Assembly: GCA_020635085.1 (NCBI GenBank)
Contig: JACKAL010000001.1
Span: forward strand, 124,001-188,000
DNA length: 64,000 nt
Direction of reading: 5' to 3'
DNA from: Pseudobdellovibrionaceae bacterium
Lineage (GTDB): Bacteria; Bdellovibrionota; Bdellovibrionia; Bdellovibrionales; JAGQZY01
Shown: positions 24,992-32,983 of the stretch, one piece after another
Position numbering within the stretch: the stretch's first letter is position 1
Layout: each line of letters opens with the position of its first letter
Translations under genes and position numbers: made by a program
The notes under the pieces: generated by a model
What the model saw: only the letters and a program-made list of their open reading frames with translations
The model's database searches: none
What the model was told of the DNA's origin: nothing

Positions 24992-26329
24992 GTGATTGAG
25001 GACCAAACCAAAAAATTAGCTGCAACAGTAAGCAAATTATATCGCCGCTCGGCAGAACGAAATATCAAGAAAATTATTGCGAAGTCCCACAGCGCTGACC
25101 TGGCCGCAATGTTAGAATTTCTCGACGCAGATGAGCGGGTTTCTATCTTCCAAATGGTGCCCCATGCAGAGACAAAAGCCGAAATTTTAAGCCATTTGAG
25201 TCCCTCTCTGCAGGAGGAAATTTCTGTGGTGCTCAATCCCAATGAGGTTCAAGAGATTCTGGGGGAGATGAGCTCCGATGACGCTGCGGACCTATTGGGA
25301 AATCTGCCTGAGGATCTTTCAAAGCAAATCATGAAGGGCATGCCCACCGAGGATGTGCAAGAGGTGGAAGAGCTCATGGGCTATCCAGAAGACTCGGCGG
25401 GTGCGATTATGACCTCCGAAGTCCTTGCACTGAGCGAGGGGATTTCAGTGGGGGAGGCCATTCGCATTCTGCAAGAGTCTCCGGAAGACCTCATTACTTT
25501 TTATATTTACGTGGTCAATGATAGCCACCAACTGGTGGGGGTTTTGAGTTTAAAACAACTTATTCTTCATCGTCCCAATATACTTTTAAAAGACATTATG
25601 GAGTCGGATGTCATTGCTGTCGAAGTAACCACAGAGCAGGAGCAGGTGGCCAAAATCGTGGAAAAATATGATTTTCTGGCGCTACCGGTCATTGATAATG
25701 CTAAGCAACTTCAGGGTGTGATCACCGTGGACGATGTGATCGACGTGATTCGTGAAGAAGCTTCCGATGAGCTCATGTCGCGGGGGATGGCGGGAAGTTC
25801 TGATGCGGAAAACTTTTGGGAGCATTTATCAGCTCGTGCCCCGTGGTTTATCGTTTGTATGCTTGGCGGCATACTGTGTTTTTATGTTCTTTATGGAGGG
25901 CTTTCACGACAAGAGGTACGGGTTCCTTGGGAGGTCGTGTGTCTCATGCCAATGGCGATGTTTTTGGTGACTATTCTCAGCAACCAAACAGCTACTTTAG
26001 CTCTGGATTATTTCCGCTCTGGACAAACAAAGAATCAGGGTATTTTAGCCATTTTAAAACAAGAGCTTTCTTTAGCTTTTGTGCTCGGCGCTTTGTTGTC
26101 GCTTCTCTCTACTGGAATGCTTTATTTGCTTTCAGAAGTAAATGTGATGCTCTACTGGTTTCCTCTTTTATTTTTATTGATCGTTCTGATGGCGGTGGTG
26201 GTGTCTTTCTTGGTGCCGATGATGAGTCAAAGAATATCCGGGGAAGCCCTTGTGGCGTCAGTTCCTGTATCGGTGATTTTAGCCAATGTTCTTTCGATCT
26301 TAACCTTATCGATTATTTCTTATATGTAG
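24992..26329 (+). CDS. MgtE-family magnesium transporter-like protein, divergent pore
   Basis: About 445 residues with full MgtE layout: an N-terminal helical domain (SSDDAADLLGNLPED is typical), two CBS domains (about 130-250), then five membrane helices from about 285 on. In MgtE, Mg2+ is coordinated by an Asp in a TLTDVTG-like segment of the last helix and by a GGNxGxQ-like loop. Here the corresponding stretches read VILANVLS (Asn for Asp) and ILSNQTATLAL. Transport function or ion preference may therefore differ. The GTG at 24992 has AGAGAGG five bases upstream; a TTG at 24974 is less likely. Confidence 0.82.
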   Translation: MIEDQTKKLAATVSKLYRRSAERNIKKIIAKSHSADLAAMLEFLDADERVSIFQMVPHAETKAEILSHLSPSLQEEISVVLNPNEVQEILGEMSSDDAADLLGNLPEDLSKQIMKGMPTEDVQEVEELMGYPEDSAGAIMTSEVLALSEGISVGEAIRILQESPEDLITFYIYVVNDSHQLVGVLSLKQLILHRPNILLKDIMESDVIAVEVTTEQEQVAKIVEKYDFLALPVIDNAKQLQGVITVDDVIDVIREEASDELMSRGMAGSSDAENFWEHLSARAPWFIVCMLGGILCFYVLYGGLSRQEVRVPWEVVCLMPMAMFLVTILSNQTATLALDYFRSGQTKNQGILAILKQELSLAFVLGALLSLLSTGMLYLLSEVNVMLYWFPLLFLLIVLMAVVVSFLVPMMSQRISGEALVASVPVSVILANVLSILTLSIISYM

Positions 26330-26336
26330 GGTGGGC

Positions 26337-26921
26337 ATGAAGACGGGTCGATTTATTATTCTTAAAACGACAGTGTTTAAAGAAAACGATCTGATCGTTT
26401 ATGCTCTTAATAGCGATGGCGATAAAAAACATTTTCTTGCGCGCGGTGCTTTAAAAAGTAAAAAGCGATTTGGTGGCGGTGTGCTCGAGGCGATGAACCA
26501 CGTCGAATTGCAATTCGATGACCGTCGCGACAAAACCGAGTTTATTCCACTAAGTGATGCCCGTTTGCTCGACGGTTTTGAAGGCATTCGCAAAGATTAC
26601 GATCGTCTTACCACAGGATTGGTTCTCGTCCGCGATGTTTTCCAAGTGGCCGTTGAGGGAAGCGAAGACAACTACGCTATTTACAATTTATTGGGAAACA
26701 CACTTAAAAAACTAGAAACAGTTACCGATCGTTTTATTTTGCTGTTGCATTTTCGCATCAAGCTTTTATTTTACGCGGGATATCTTCCAAACGAAGATGG
26801 GTTATTTAATCCTTTTTTGGCCGAGCAAATACAATCTTGCGAAAAACTCAAAACATGGGCCAGTCCGCGCGTGCGCTCCACTAGCGAAAATGCCCTACGC
26901 GAACTCGGTGTGTATATTTAG
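26337..26921 (+). CDS. recO: DNA repair protein RecO
   Basis: A 194-residue protein with an N-terminal OB fold of the RecO type (TGRFIILKTTVFKENDLIV) and a helical remainder. RecO loads RecA onto SSB-coated DNA with RecR. It is shorter than typical RecO (about 240 residues) and lacks the C-terminal Cys cluster that binds zinc in many homologues. The ATG at 26337 is preferred over GTG at 26331 on ribosome-site spacing. Its last four bases overlap the end of the convergent gmhB-like gene. Confidence 0.8.
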   Translation: MKTGRFIILKTTVFKENDLIVYALNSDGDKKHFLARGALKSKKRFGGGVLEAMNHVELQFDDRRDKTEFIPLSDARLLDGFEGIRKDYDRLTTGLVLVRDVFQVAVEGSEDNYAIYNLLGNTLKKLETVTDRFILLLHFRIKLLFYAGYLPNEDGLFNPFLAEQIQSCEKLKTWASPRVRSTSENALRELGVYI

Positions 26922-27448
26922 ATGGGTTGAGATAATATGCTATGAGCCGCCTCGCTTAAGTGGTCAACTTGCAGTGTAGGAGTCACTGTTTCTGGAAGCG
27001 CATGAGTGGAATTACGAATATAAACGGTACGCATGTTGGCATTGATGCCGGCTTCGATATCACTTAAGCGATCACCGACCATCCAGCAATTTTTGGAATC
27101 AAGGGAAAAATCTTCGAGTCCTTTTAAAAGCATGCCGGGGTTGGGTTTACGCTCAGGATGATTGCTGTCATTGGCGGCAGGACAGAAATAATAGGCAGCA
27201 ATGAATACGCTATGTTTTTTGAGTAATTCATCCATGCGTTGGTGAATGAGATGAATATTCTTCTCGTCCACAAGACCTTTTGCGACACCTGCTTGGTTGG
27301 ACACCACAATGAGCAAATAACCGTTCTCATAAAACGTTTTTAAACCTTCGATAGCCTTAGGAAGAAACTCCACCCCATCAGGGGAGTTTAAATAATTTTT
27401 ATCGACAATTATCGTTCCATCGCGATCAAGAAAAATGGCTTTTCGCAT
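26918..27448 (-). CDS. HAD-IIIA phosphatase, D-glycero-D-manno-heptose-1,7-bisphosphate phosphatase (GmhB)-like
   Basis: A 176-residue HAD enzyme: Asp8 and Asp10 (FLDRDGTIIVD), motif II VVSNQAGVAKG, motif III Lys in RKPNPGMLLKG and motif IV MVGDRLSDIEAG. The overall pattern fits GmhB, which makes an LPS heptose precursor, or the related histidinol phosphatase. GmhB usually has a zinc loop with Cys-x-His and Cys-x-Cys; here only one Cys remains (YFCPAANDSNHPERK). The ATG at 27448 has no clear ribosome site but starts at the conserved N-terminus; a TTG at 27466 is the alternative. Confidence 0.78.
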   Translation of the reverse strand: MRKAIFLDRDGTIIVDKNYLNSPDGVEFLPKAIEGLKTFYENGYLLIVVSNQAGVAKGLVDEKNIHLIHQRMDELLKKHSVFIAAYYFCPAANDSNHPERKPNPGMLLKGLEDFSLDSKNCWMVGDRLSDIEAGINANMRTVYIRNSTHALPETVTPTLQVDHLSEAAHSILSQPI

Positions 27449-27498
27449 ATTTTTAAAAACTAACAATTTTTTTTAGAAATGTCACCTCAGTGAGAGTC

Positions 27499-28440
27499 TC
27501 ACTGTGCCTTCTTCGCCAGCGGATGAAAGCTCTCCATCGTACGTGCTAATTGGTCCATAGACACATGGGTGTATTTCTCTGTGGCCGCCAGAGAGGCGTG
27601 GCCTAAAAGTTCTTGAATAATGCGTAAGTCGGCACCATCGTTCATAAGATGGGTGGCATAGCTGTGGCGCAAGGCATGGGGGTGGATTGATTTATCCAGT
27701 TCCGCGCAACGCCCAAGCCAACTAATATAGTTGTAAGCGGTGCGTGTATTCAGGGGTTTATCTCCCCAAACGTATTCTTTCGTTTGGTTTTGGCGAAGCG
27801 CTGCCAGATTACATTGTACAAGAGTGGGCATTGCGATCACTCGTATTTTATTTCCTTTTCCCAAAATACGCAGTTCGCGTTTACTGATGTTTATAGAATT
27901 CCAACACAAATGGCAGGCTTCGCTCACGCGCAAGCCTGTACCATATAGCAGTAAGAAGAGGGTTTGGCTTTTGAGTTCTTTTTCAGATAATTTTTGTTTG
28001 CGGAACAAATGCAAAATAGCTAAAGCTTCGTCGACAGAAATAAAATGGGGAATTTTTTGTGTTACTTTGGGTGTGGTGAGAAGGCTGGGAATTTTTTCCA
28101 CCGCACCTTGATGTTTGAGATAATTAAAAAACTTTCTAAACGTAGCCACTTTGCGGGCCCGTGTAGAACTTTCCAAATGACTGATGCTCAAAAGATACTC
28201 TCGGGTCAGATGAACCAATTGTTTTTCATCGATAGTTGAAATGGGTTTGGACTCAACTTTAATCGTAAACGCATAATTTTCGCAGTCATCAATAGCAGGT
28301 CCCACTAAGGGGCCGGGGAGTAAGCTATGGTAAGCCTGCTGCAGATCGGTGGCATAGGCTACGATTGTATGGGGTGAGGACTTTTCCTTAAAATCCAGTT
28401 TTTCTATAAAATGAAGGATCAAATCTGTAATTTTTTTCAT
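27499..28440 (-). CDS. Tyrosine recombinase of the XerC/XerD type
   Basis: A 313-residue integrase-family enzyme with all catalytic residues: Arg171 (GTGLRVSEACHL), Lys in GKGNKIR (about 195-199), His255 and Arg258 (HPHALRHSYATHL), His281 (LLGHASLAATEKYTH) and Tyr290. No mobile-element genes or attachment repeats are near, so a housekeeping role in resolving chromosome dimers at dif is likely. The N-terminal SAM-like domain carries an insert of roughly 30 residues (about 40-70). XerC and XerD cannot be told apart here. Confidence 0.88.
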   Translation of the reverse strand: MKKITDLILHFIEKLDFKEKSSPHTIVAYATDLQQAYHSLLPGPLVGPAIDDCENYAFTIKVESKPISTIDEKQLVHLTREYLLSISHLESSTRARKVATFRKFFNYLKHQGAVEKIPSLLTTPKVTQKIPHFISVDEALAILHLFRKQKLSEKELKSQTLFLLLYGTGLRVSEACHLCWNSINISKRELRILGKGNKIRVIAMPTLVQCNLAALRQNQTKEYVWGDKPLNTRTAYNYISWLGRCAELDKSIHPHALRHSYATHLMNDGADLRIIQELLGHASLAATEKYTHVSMDQLARTMESFHPLAKKAQ

Positions 28441-28488
28441 ATATAACTATTTGAAATCACTATATTTTAATCATTTTATGACGCGCAT

Positions 28489-29631
28489 ATGAAAATTCTT
28501 CTTGAAAATTATTCACCGCATCATTATAGTAACCCCACTAAAGGCCTGCATCAAAATGAGGCGCTTTTAGAAATATTACGAGAGGCGGTACGTATGTCAC
28601 AGAATAAAGAGACGGAGTTAAGTAAATCTGTACTTTCTTCCGACTTTAATAGACACAAAACGTCTAGCATCATTTACAAGTCTGAAGTGATGTCACAGGT
28701 ATTAAAAATGGTGGACCGTGTGGCTCCATCTAATGCTCCTGTCTTAATCCTTGGCGAAAGCGGAACTGGTAAGGAGCTTATTGCTCGTGCCGTTCACGAG
28801 CGTAGCCAGCGTGCGGACAAGACATTCATCGCGATTAACTGTGGAGCTCTCCGCGAAACACTTCTAGAATCAGAGCTTTTTGGACATGAGAAAGGCGCAT
28901 TTACTGGTGCTTACAATCGCAAGATTGGACTCGCTGAAGCTGCATCAGGTGGTACACTCTTTTTGGATGAAATTGGAGAGTTGAGTCCTGGAATTCAGGC
29001 GAAACTTTTACGTTTTATTCAAGAGGGCGAAATCTATCGTGTCGGTGGTAAAGAGCCGATCAAGGTGGACATTCGTTTGATCAGTGCAACCAATCGTGAA
29101 TTGGATGCGGAAGTTCTCAACGGAAATTTCCGTGAAGACTTGTACTATCGTATTAATACCATCACCATGCATTCTCCACCATTGCGTCGCCGTAAGGAAG
29201 ATATTCCACTGCTTGTAGAATACTTCTTAGCGCGCGGAACATCGAAGATCTTAAATCGCGGTCGCGAAATGAGTGCGGACGCTATGCAGGCTTTAATGAA
29301 ATACGAATGGCCAGGAAACATTCGCGAACTTCAGAACTTATGTGAACGTCTGCAGATTTTAGCAGATGGTAACGTGATTCAGGTTTCTGATCTTCCTGAT
29401 AATATTATTAAGCCGGAGAATAAGTTGTCGATCGGTCAGTATGACCCAACGATCACTTTGCATGAGCTGGAAAAGCGTTACATTGTTGAGGCATTACGCC
29501 ACTTCGATGGTAATAAAACGCAAGCGGCGAATGCCCTCGGTATTACGATCAAGACTCTCTATAATAAGCTTCATGAATATGGTGAGTTTGAAAACTTCGC
29601 TATTCACATGAAAGTCCCTCAAAAAGGGTAG
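28489..29631 (+). CDS. Sigma-54-dependent transcriptional activator lacking a receiver domain
   Basis: A 380-residue activator. A short N-terminal region (about 1-60) has no receiver, GAF or PAS domain. The AAA+ domain has Walker A GESGTGKE, the sigma-54 contact loop EKGAFTGAYNRK intact, Walker B GGTLFLDEIGEL and the arginine region REDLYYRIN. A Fis-type helix-turn-helix is at the end (NKTQAANALGITIKTLYNKL). Without a sensor domain it may be controlled by a partner or by its level. The ATG at 28489 lacks a ribosome site; an ATG at 28594 (MSQNKETE) with GAGG upstream is possible. Nearby flagellin suggests, but does not show, a flagellar role. Confidence 0.88.
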   Translation: MKILLENYSPHHYSNPTKGLHQNEALLEILREAVRMSQNKETELSKSVLSSDFNRHKTSSIIYKSEVMSQVLKMVDRVAPSNAPVLILGESGTGKELIARAVHERSQRADKTFIAINCGALRETLLESELFGHEKGAFTGAYNRKIGLAEAASGGTLFLDEIGELSPGIQAKLLRFIQEGEIYRVGGKEPIKVDIRLISATNRELDAEVLNGNFREDLYYRINTITMHSPPLRRRKEDIPLLVEYFLARGTSKILNRGREMSADAMQALMKYEWPGNIRELQNLCERLQILADGNVIQVSDLPDNIIKPENKLSIGQYDPTITLHELEKRYIVEALRHFDGNKTQAANALGITIKTLYNKLHEYGEFENFAIHMKVPQKG

Positions 29632-29637
29632 TAATAA

Positions 29638-29664
29638 AAAAGGCCGCAGATAAGCGGCCTTTTT
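29638..29664 (+). terminator. Rho-independent terminator
   Basis: AAAAGGCCGC pairs with GCGGCCTTTT around the loop AGATAA, followed by a T run, seven bases after the activator stop. The A and T flanks make it potentially bidirectional for the convergent histone-like gene. Confidence 0.92.
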
Positions 29665-29703
29665 CTTTCAATCTCCAAATTAAGCGGAGTGAATTTCTAG
29701 GGC

Positions 29704-30192
29704 TTAGAAATAATTTCCATCGTCATCTGGATCGTTGTAGTCTTCGTCCTCATCATCTTCAAATTCATTGTAAGATGTTAAATCTGGATCATCAAAAATA
29801 TCTTCCTCTTCCGATTCATTAGCTGCTAGACCCGCATCATTATCCATCAACATGTCATCTTCTTCGTACTCGACTTCATCTGATTTGAAAATGTCATTCA
29901 GGTTTGTGATTGGCGCCTGTTTTTCTTTTTCAGCTTTTGATTTTGTAGCAGCAGGTGCTTTAGGAGCTTTTACCGCTTTAGGGGCTTTAGCTGCCTTGGG
30001 TGCTGGAGCCTTTTTTGCAGCCGTTTTCTTAGGAGCGGCTTTTTTCGCTACTTTTTTCGCAGCTTTCTTTTTGGGAGCTGCTTTTTTTGCAGGTTTTTTT
30101 ACCGCTTTTTTTGCTGTTTTCTTTTTAGGAGCCGCTTTTTTTGCGGGCTTTTTCGCTGCTTTTTTCGTTTTTTTTGCTTTTTTCTTAGCCAT
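29704..30192 (-). CDS. Lys/Ala/Pro-rich histone-H1-like protein with acidic C-terminal tail
   Basis: A 162-residue low-complexity protein. Residues about 1-95 are almost only Lys, Ala, Pro and Thr, in repeats such as KKPAKKAAPKKK, like the C-terminal tail of histone H1 and bacterial H1-like proteins; this should bind DNA or RNA non-specifically. Residues about 105-162 are strongly acidic (EDDEDEDYNDPDDDG), with a short more normal linker (ITNLNDIFKSDE). Such a bipolar layout could be self-inhibitory or chaperone-like. The ATG has GGAGG upstream. It is a real gene: the ribosome site, start and terminator fit. The precise role is unknown. Confidence 0.8.
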   Translation of the reverse strand: MAKKKAKKTKKAAKKPAKKAAPKKKTAKKAVKKPAKKAAPKKKAAKKVAKKAAPKKTAAKKAPAPKAAKAPKAVKAPKAPAATKSKAEKEKQAPITNLNDIFKSDEVEYEEDDMLMDNDAGLAANESEEEDIFDDPDLTSYNEFEDDEDEDYNDPDDDGNYF

Positions 30193-30447
30193 AAGATCCT
30201 CCGCTAATATTGTGGAACATTACAGGGTAAATGTAGCGCAATAAGGAATTTATGCAAGAGGAAATATAAAGAGGGTAGGGCTAAACGCGCAGCATATTTA
30301 GTACAGTGGCCTTCATACGTGTACGGACTGTTCGTCGCAATCTTCCTGCTAAGGACGGGGATGTGAGAGGACTGAGTGCTCGAATGCAAGGTTAATAGCA
30401 ATGGAGCGAGTGCGCCATAGTCAAAATAAACAGTGTTTATAAAGAAA
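30193..30447. other. Intergenic region between histone-like and flagellin genes
   Basis: About 300 bases upstream of the histone-like gene and downstream of flagellin. It presumably contains the promoter of the histone-like gene on the minus strand. I see no convincing promoter pair, gene or RNA structure besides the flagellin terminator at its right end. Confidence 0.4.
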
Positions 30448-30470
30448 TAAAAAAGGGGTCTTTCGACCCC
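30448..30470 (-). terminator. Rho-independent terminator of flagellin
   Basis: Read on the minus strand: GGGGTC, loop GAAA, GACCCC, then a T run. It starts about 30 bases after the flagellin stop. The stable GNRA-type loop and T run make this a strong terminator. Confidence 0.93.
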
Positions 30471-30499
30471 TGGAGTGAATACCCTAAGTTGAGAAATGA

Positions 30500-31333
30500 T
30501 TAACCGAGAAGTTTCAGAGCTAATGAGTTCTTCTGGTTAGCGTTCATTAACGTCGCCGTGTTGGCTTGCATTAAAATTTGGTTACGAGCTAAATCTGCAG
30601 ATACTTCGGCCACATCAGCGTCGCGGATACGGCTATTGGCGCTGGAAAGGTTTTCGTATTGTACGCCTAAGTTATTAATGGTTGATGTCAGGCGGTTTTG
30701 CAAGGCACCAAGATTGGAGCGGATGCGGTTTACTTCCGTTTGAGCTGAATCCAAAGAAGATAAACCTTCAGTTGCGCCTGATTTGTCGGCAAAATCAAGA
30801 CTGCTAATACCTAAAGCATCGACAGTAGCCACATTGTTAGAAGAGTCAAATGTTAAACGATCGGCTTCTGCAGTATTGTTCAGACCAACCTGGAAGTCGA
30901 AATCTGGAGTAGAACCATCAAGTAGTTTGGTTTGTCCCCATTTTGTGGAATCAGAAATTCGCTGCATTTCTTCTTTTAATTGCTGAACTTCCGTATTGAT
31001 GAATCCACGCTCTGTATCACCAACAGTATCAGAAGCGGCTTGGATTCCAAGTTCGCGTAAACGAATGATGATGTTTGACATTTCGTTTAGACCGCCCTCT
31101 GCAGTCTGCACTAAACTCACCCCATCGTTCGCGTTGCGGTTTGCTTGCGCTGCAGAACGGATTTGCGCTTTCAAATTTTCCGAAATCGCTAATCCCGCTG
31201 CATCATCGGCAGCCTTATTAATACGGCTACCACTGGACATCTTTTCAAAACTTGAATCGATGGCGCGGTTATTGTTGTAAAAGCTTCGCATTGAATTGAT
31301 CGCTGCGGTATTGGTATTCACTCTCATGCTCAT
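30500..31333 (-). CDS. fliC: Flagellin
   Basis: A 277-residue flagellin with the conserved D0/D1 N-terminus (MRVNTNTAAINSMRSF, SSGSRINKAADDAAGLAISE, then NDGVSLVQTAEGGLNEM) and C-terminus (ENLSSANSRIRDADVAE, ending NSLALKLLG). It is short because the variable D2/D3 middle is almost absent, giving a smooth filament. The ATG at 31333 has AAAGGAG seven bases upstream; a second ATG two codons on is possible. A sigma-28 promoter lies at 31368-31394. Only one flagellin is present here. Relatives such as Bdellovibrio have several. Confidence 0.95.
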   Translation of the reverse strand: MSMRVNTNTAAINSMRSFYNNNRAIDSSFEKMSSGSRINKAADDAAGLAISENLKAQIRSAAQANRNANDGVSLVQTAEGGLNEMSNIIIRLRELGIQAASDTVGDTERGFINTEVQQLKEEMQRISDSTKWGQTKLLDGSTPDFDFQVGLNNTAEADRLTFDSSNNVATVDALGISSLDFADKSGATEGLSSLDSAQTEVNRIRSNLGALQNRLTSTINNLGVQYENLSSANSRIRDADVAEVSADLARNQILMQANTATLMNANQKNSLALKLLG

Positions 31334-31367
31334 GTCTTCACTCCTTTTTATGTATCAGACATGCAAC

Positions 31368-31394
31368 TCTTCGGCGACGATGCGGGTTTCTTGA
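31368..31394 (-). promoter_or_regulatory. Sigma-28 (FliA) promoter of flagellin
   Basis: On the minus strand TCAA, exactly 15 bases, then GCCGAAGA; the flagellar consensus is TAAA-N15-GCCGATAA. It lies about 35 bases before the flagellin start. The match in spacing and in the GCCGA core is good. Confidence 0.75.
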
Positions 31395-31510
31395 CACGAC
31401 CATAGAAGTGAAGTGGTAAAAGTAAATAAGAATTGTTCTTACGTCTTAAGAGGTTGGGCTGGATTTCAACGCTTATGTCTGGCTTTCAGAGCGGAAAACA
31501 TGACATTATC

Positions 31511-32461
31511 CTAAGTCCGTATTTGGCCTTCGTCGAGAAAGTTGAGAATTTTTTCGTTCGTCCACTGTGGTTCATCTTCCATCAAATGATGTCCGCCAGT
31601 GGGATGAGAGGCTTCTTGGCAGCAGGGAATTTCATGAAAGATCTTTTTTATGGCAGTGCGGGTAACCACACGATCGTTTTCGCCCCAAAGAAGTAAGACG
31701 GGGCAGGTTATTGTTTTAAGGGCATCAAAAATCCGCGAATCTTTGATCGCATCAATGGTTTTTAAAAAACAGGTCGTGGCATTTTTATCCGCGAAGGGAG
31801 CAAAATAGTTTTCAATAACATCAGGGGTGATATTTTGTCTGCGTGAGTAACTGCCTCGCAAAGCAATATGGATAATACTTCGAGAAATCACCCGACTGGC
31901 CACAGGACTTAAAAGATGATGTTGTAAGGATAAAAAGGGCACGACGGATGGTGTGGCCGCAGGCGCCATGGTAATAACCTTATGAATTCGTTCCGGGTAA
32001 CGAGAGGCAAGCCACAATGAGAGAGCACCGCCCAAAGAACAGCCGACAAGATCACATTTTTTTATTTCGAGCTTATTTAAGAGAGCGATCAATCGTGCAT
32101 CTTGTCCATCAAGTCCATAGTCTTGATCGAGGGGTTTATCACTTTTTCCAAAACCCAATAGATCAAAAGCAATAACGCGTCTTTTTTGTTGGATAACATC
32201 TATCTGATGGCGCCAGGAATACATGGACGACCCAATGCTGTGAATAAATACAATAGGTAATCCGGCTCTTTTACCTTCCGGGTCCGAGTCATAAAACCAA
32301 ATTTTTCCCCACGGAAAATACAAGTACTTTTGCGGTTGGCGAAAAGAATAAAGATGTTCCGATTCCGCAGGAGCGCGATCACGTATGTAGACAATCCATA
32401 AAGACAGACTAAAAAAAGCACTACACAGTAATAGAAAAATAAGAATTTCAGTAAAGGACAT
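31511..32461 (-). CDS. Membrane-anchored alpha/beta hydrolase
   Basis: A 316-residue protein with an N-terminal hydrophobic helix (about 6-24) that probably anchors it in the membrane. The alpha/beta-hydrolase fold follows, with the oxyanion region FIHSIGSSMYSW, nucleophile elbow GCSLGGALSL, acid Asp in WGENDRV and catalytic His in GGHHLMEDEP. Substrate unknown; esterase or lipase activity is the general expectation. It is upstream of, and on the same strand as, flagellin, but the flagellin has its own promoter. Confidence 0.82.
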   Translation of the reverse strand: MSFTEILIFLLLCSAFFSLSLWIVYIRDRAPAESEHLYSFRQPQKYLYFPWGKIWFYDSDPEGKRAGLPIVFIHSIGSSMYSWRHQIDVIQQKRRVIAFDLLGFGKSDKPLDQDYGLDGQDARLIALLNKLEIKKCDLVGCSLGGALSLWLASRYPERIHKVITMAPAATPSVVPFLSLQHHLLSPVASRVISRSIIHIALRGSYSRRQNITPDVIENYFAPFADKNATTCFLKTIDAIKDSRIFDALKTITCPVLLLWGENDRVVTRTAIKKIFHEIPCCQEASHPTGGHHLMEDEPQWTNEKILNFLDEGQIRT

Positions 32462-32541
32462 GGAATCTTCAATTTAAATTTTTATAGCTGAACTGTCACG
32501 GAATTAGGGTGTATCTTTTGAAGCTCGAGCGCAGCCAATAA

Positions 32542-32784
32542 TCAATCAATCTCCATAAAGCGACAGAAGGCCATATGGCTGTGAGTATAAAAGCGCTGTA
32601 ATTGCGCTTTTTGTTTATGGAGCTCGGGCCAATAACCAATAGTACAAACATCCTTTTCAGGGTCATAATGAGAGCATTGTTCGCAGCTGTAAACCATACT
32701 CATTTTATTAAAATCGGCTGGGTTTACCCGGTCTAATTTTATACTGCGGCGCGGGCGTTTGGGGGTGGGTACATACATACTCAT
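32542..32784 (-). CDS. Small Cys-rich protein, possible metal binder
   Basis: An 80-residue protein with a basic, Pro-rich N-terminus (PTPKRPRRSIK) and four Cys at 34, 37, 47 and 74 (SCEQCSHYDPEKDVCTIGYWP, with the last Cys near the end). The spacing suits a zinc or iron-sulfur site. The start has no clear ribosome site. I do not recognise a named family. Confidence 0.65.
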   Translation of the reverse strand: MSMYVPTPKRPRRSIKLDRVNPADFNKMSMVYSCEQCSHYDPEKDVCTIGYWPELHKQKAQLQRFYTHSHMAFCRFMEID

Positions 32785-32983
32785 GAATTCATAATTTAGC
32801 GCTTAAAGAAGTGCAATATGTTTCTCTCTGTCATTAGGCCAGAATCCCTATAACTATCTCTAATGCGCCCTTCTATAAATACTTTCGGTCTATATATAGA
32901 GTACAATTGAGCACATTGACATTTCTATATCAAACCTCAGCTTATTAAATGAAGATGAGGTTATTTCTGAGACGGGAGGGTCA

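Noticed and set aside
27499..28440. Tyrosine recombinase as a sign of an integrated element
   Set aside because: No tRNA-end duplication, phage or plasmid genes nearby; neighbours are housekeeping genes, so Xer is the simpler call.
29852..30244. Long open frame opposite the histone-like gene
   Set aside because: It is the mirror of the Lys/Ala codon repeats (Phe/Ala-rich); the minus-strand gene has the ribosome site and fits the local terminator.
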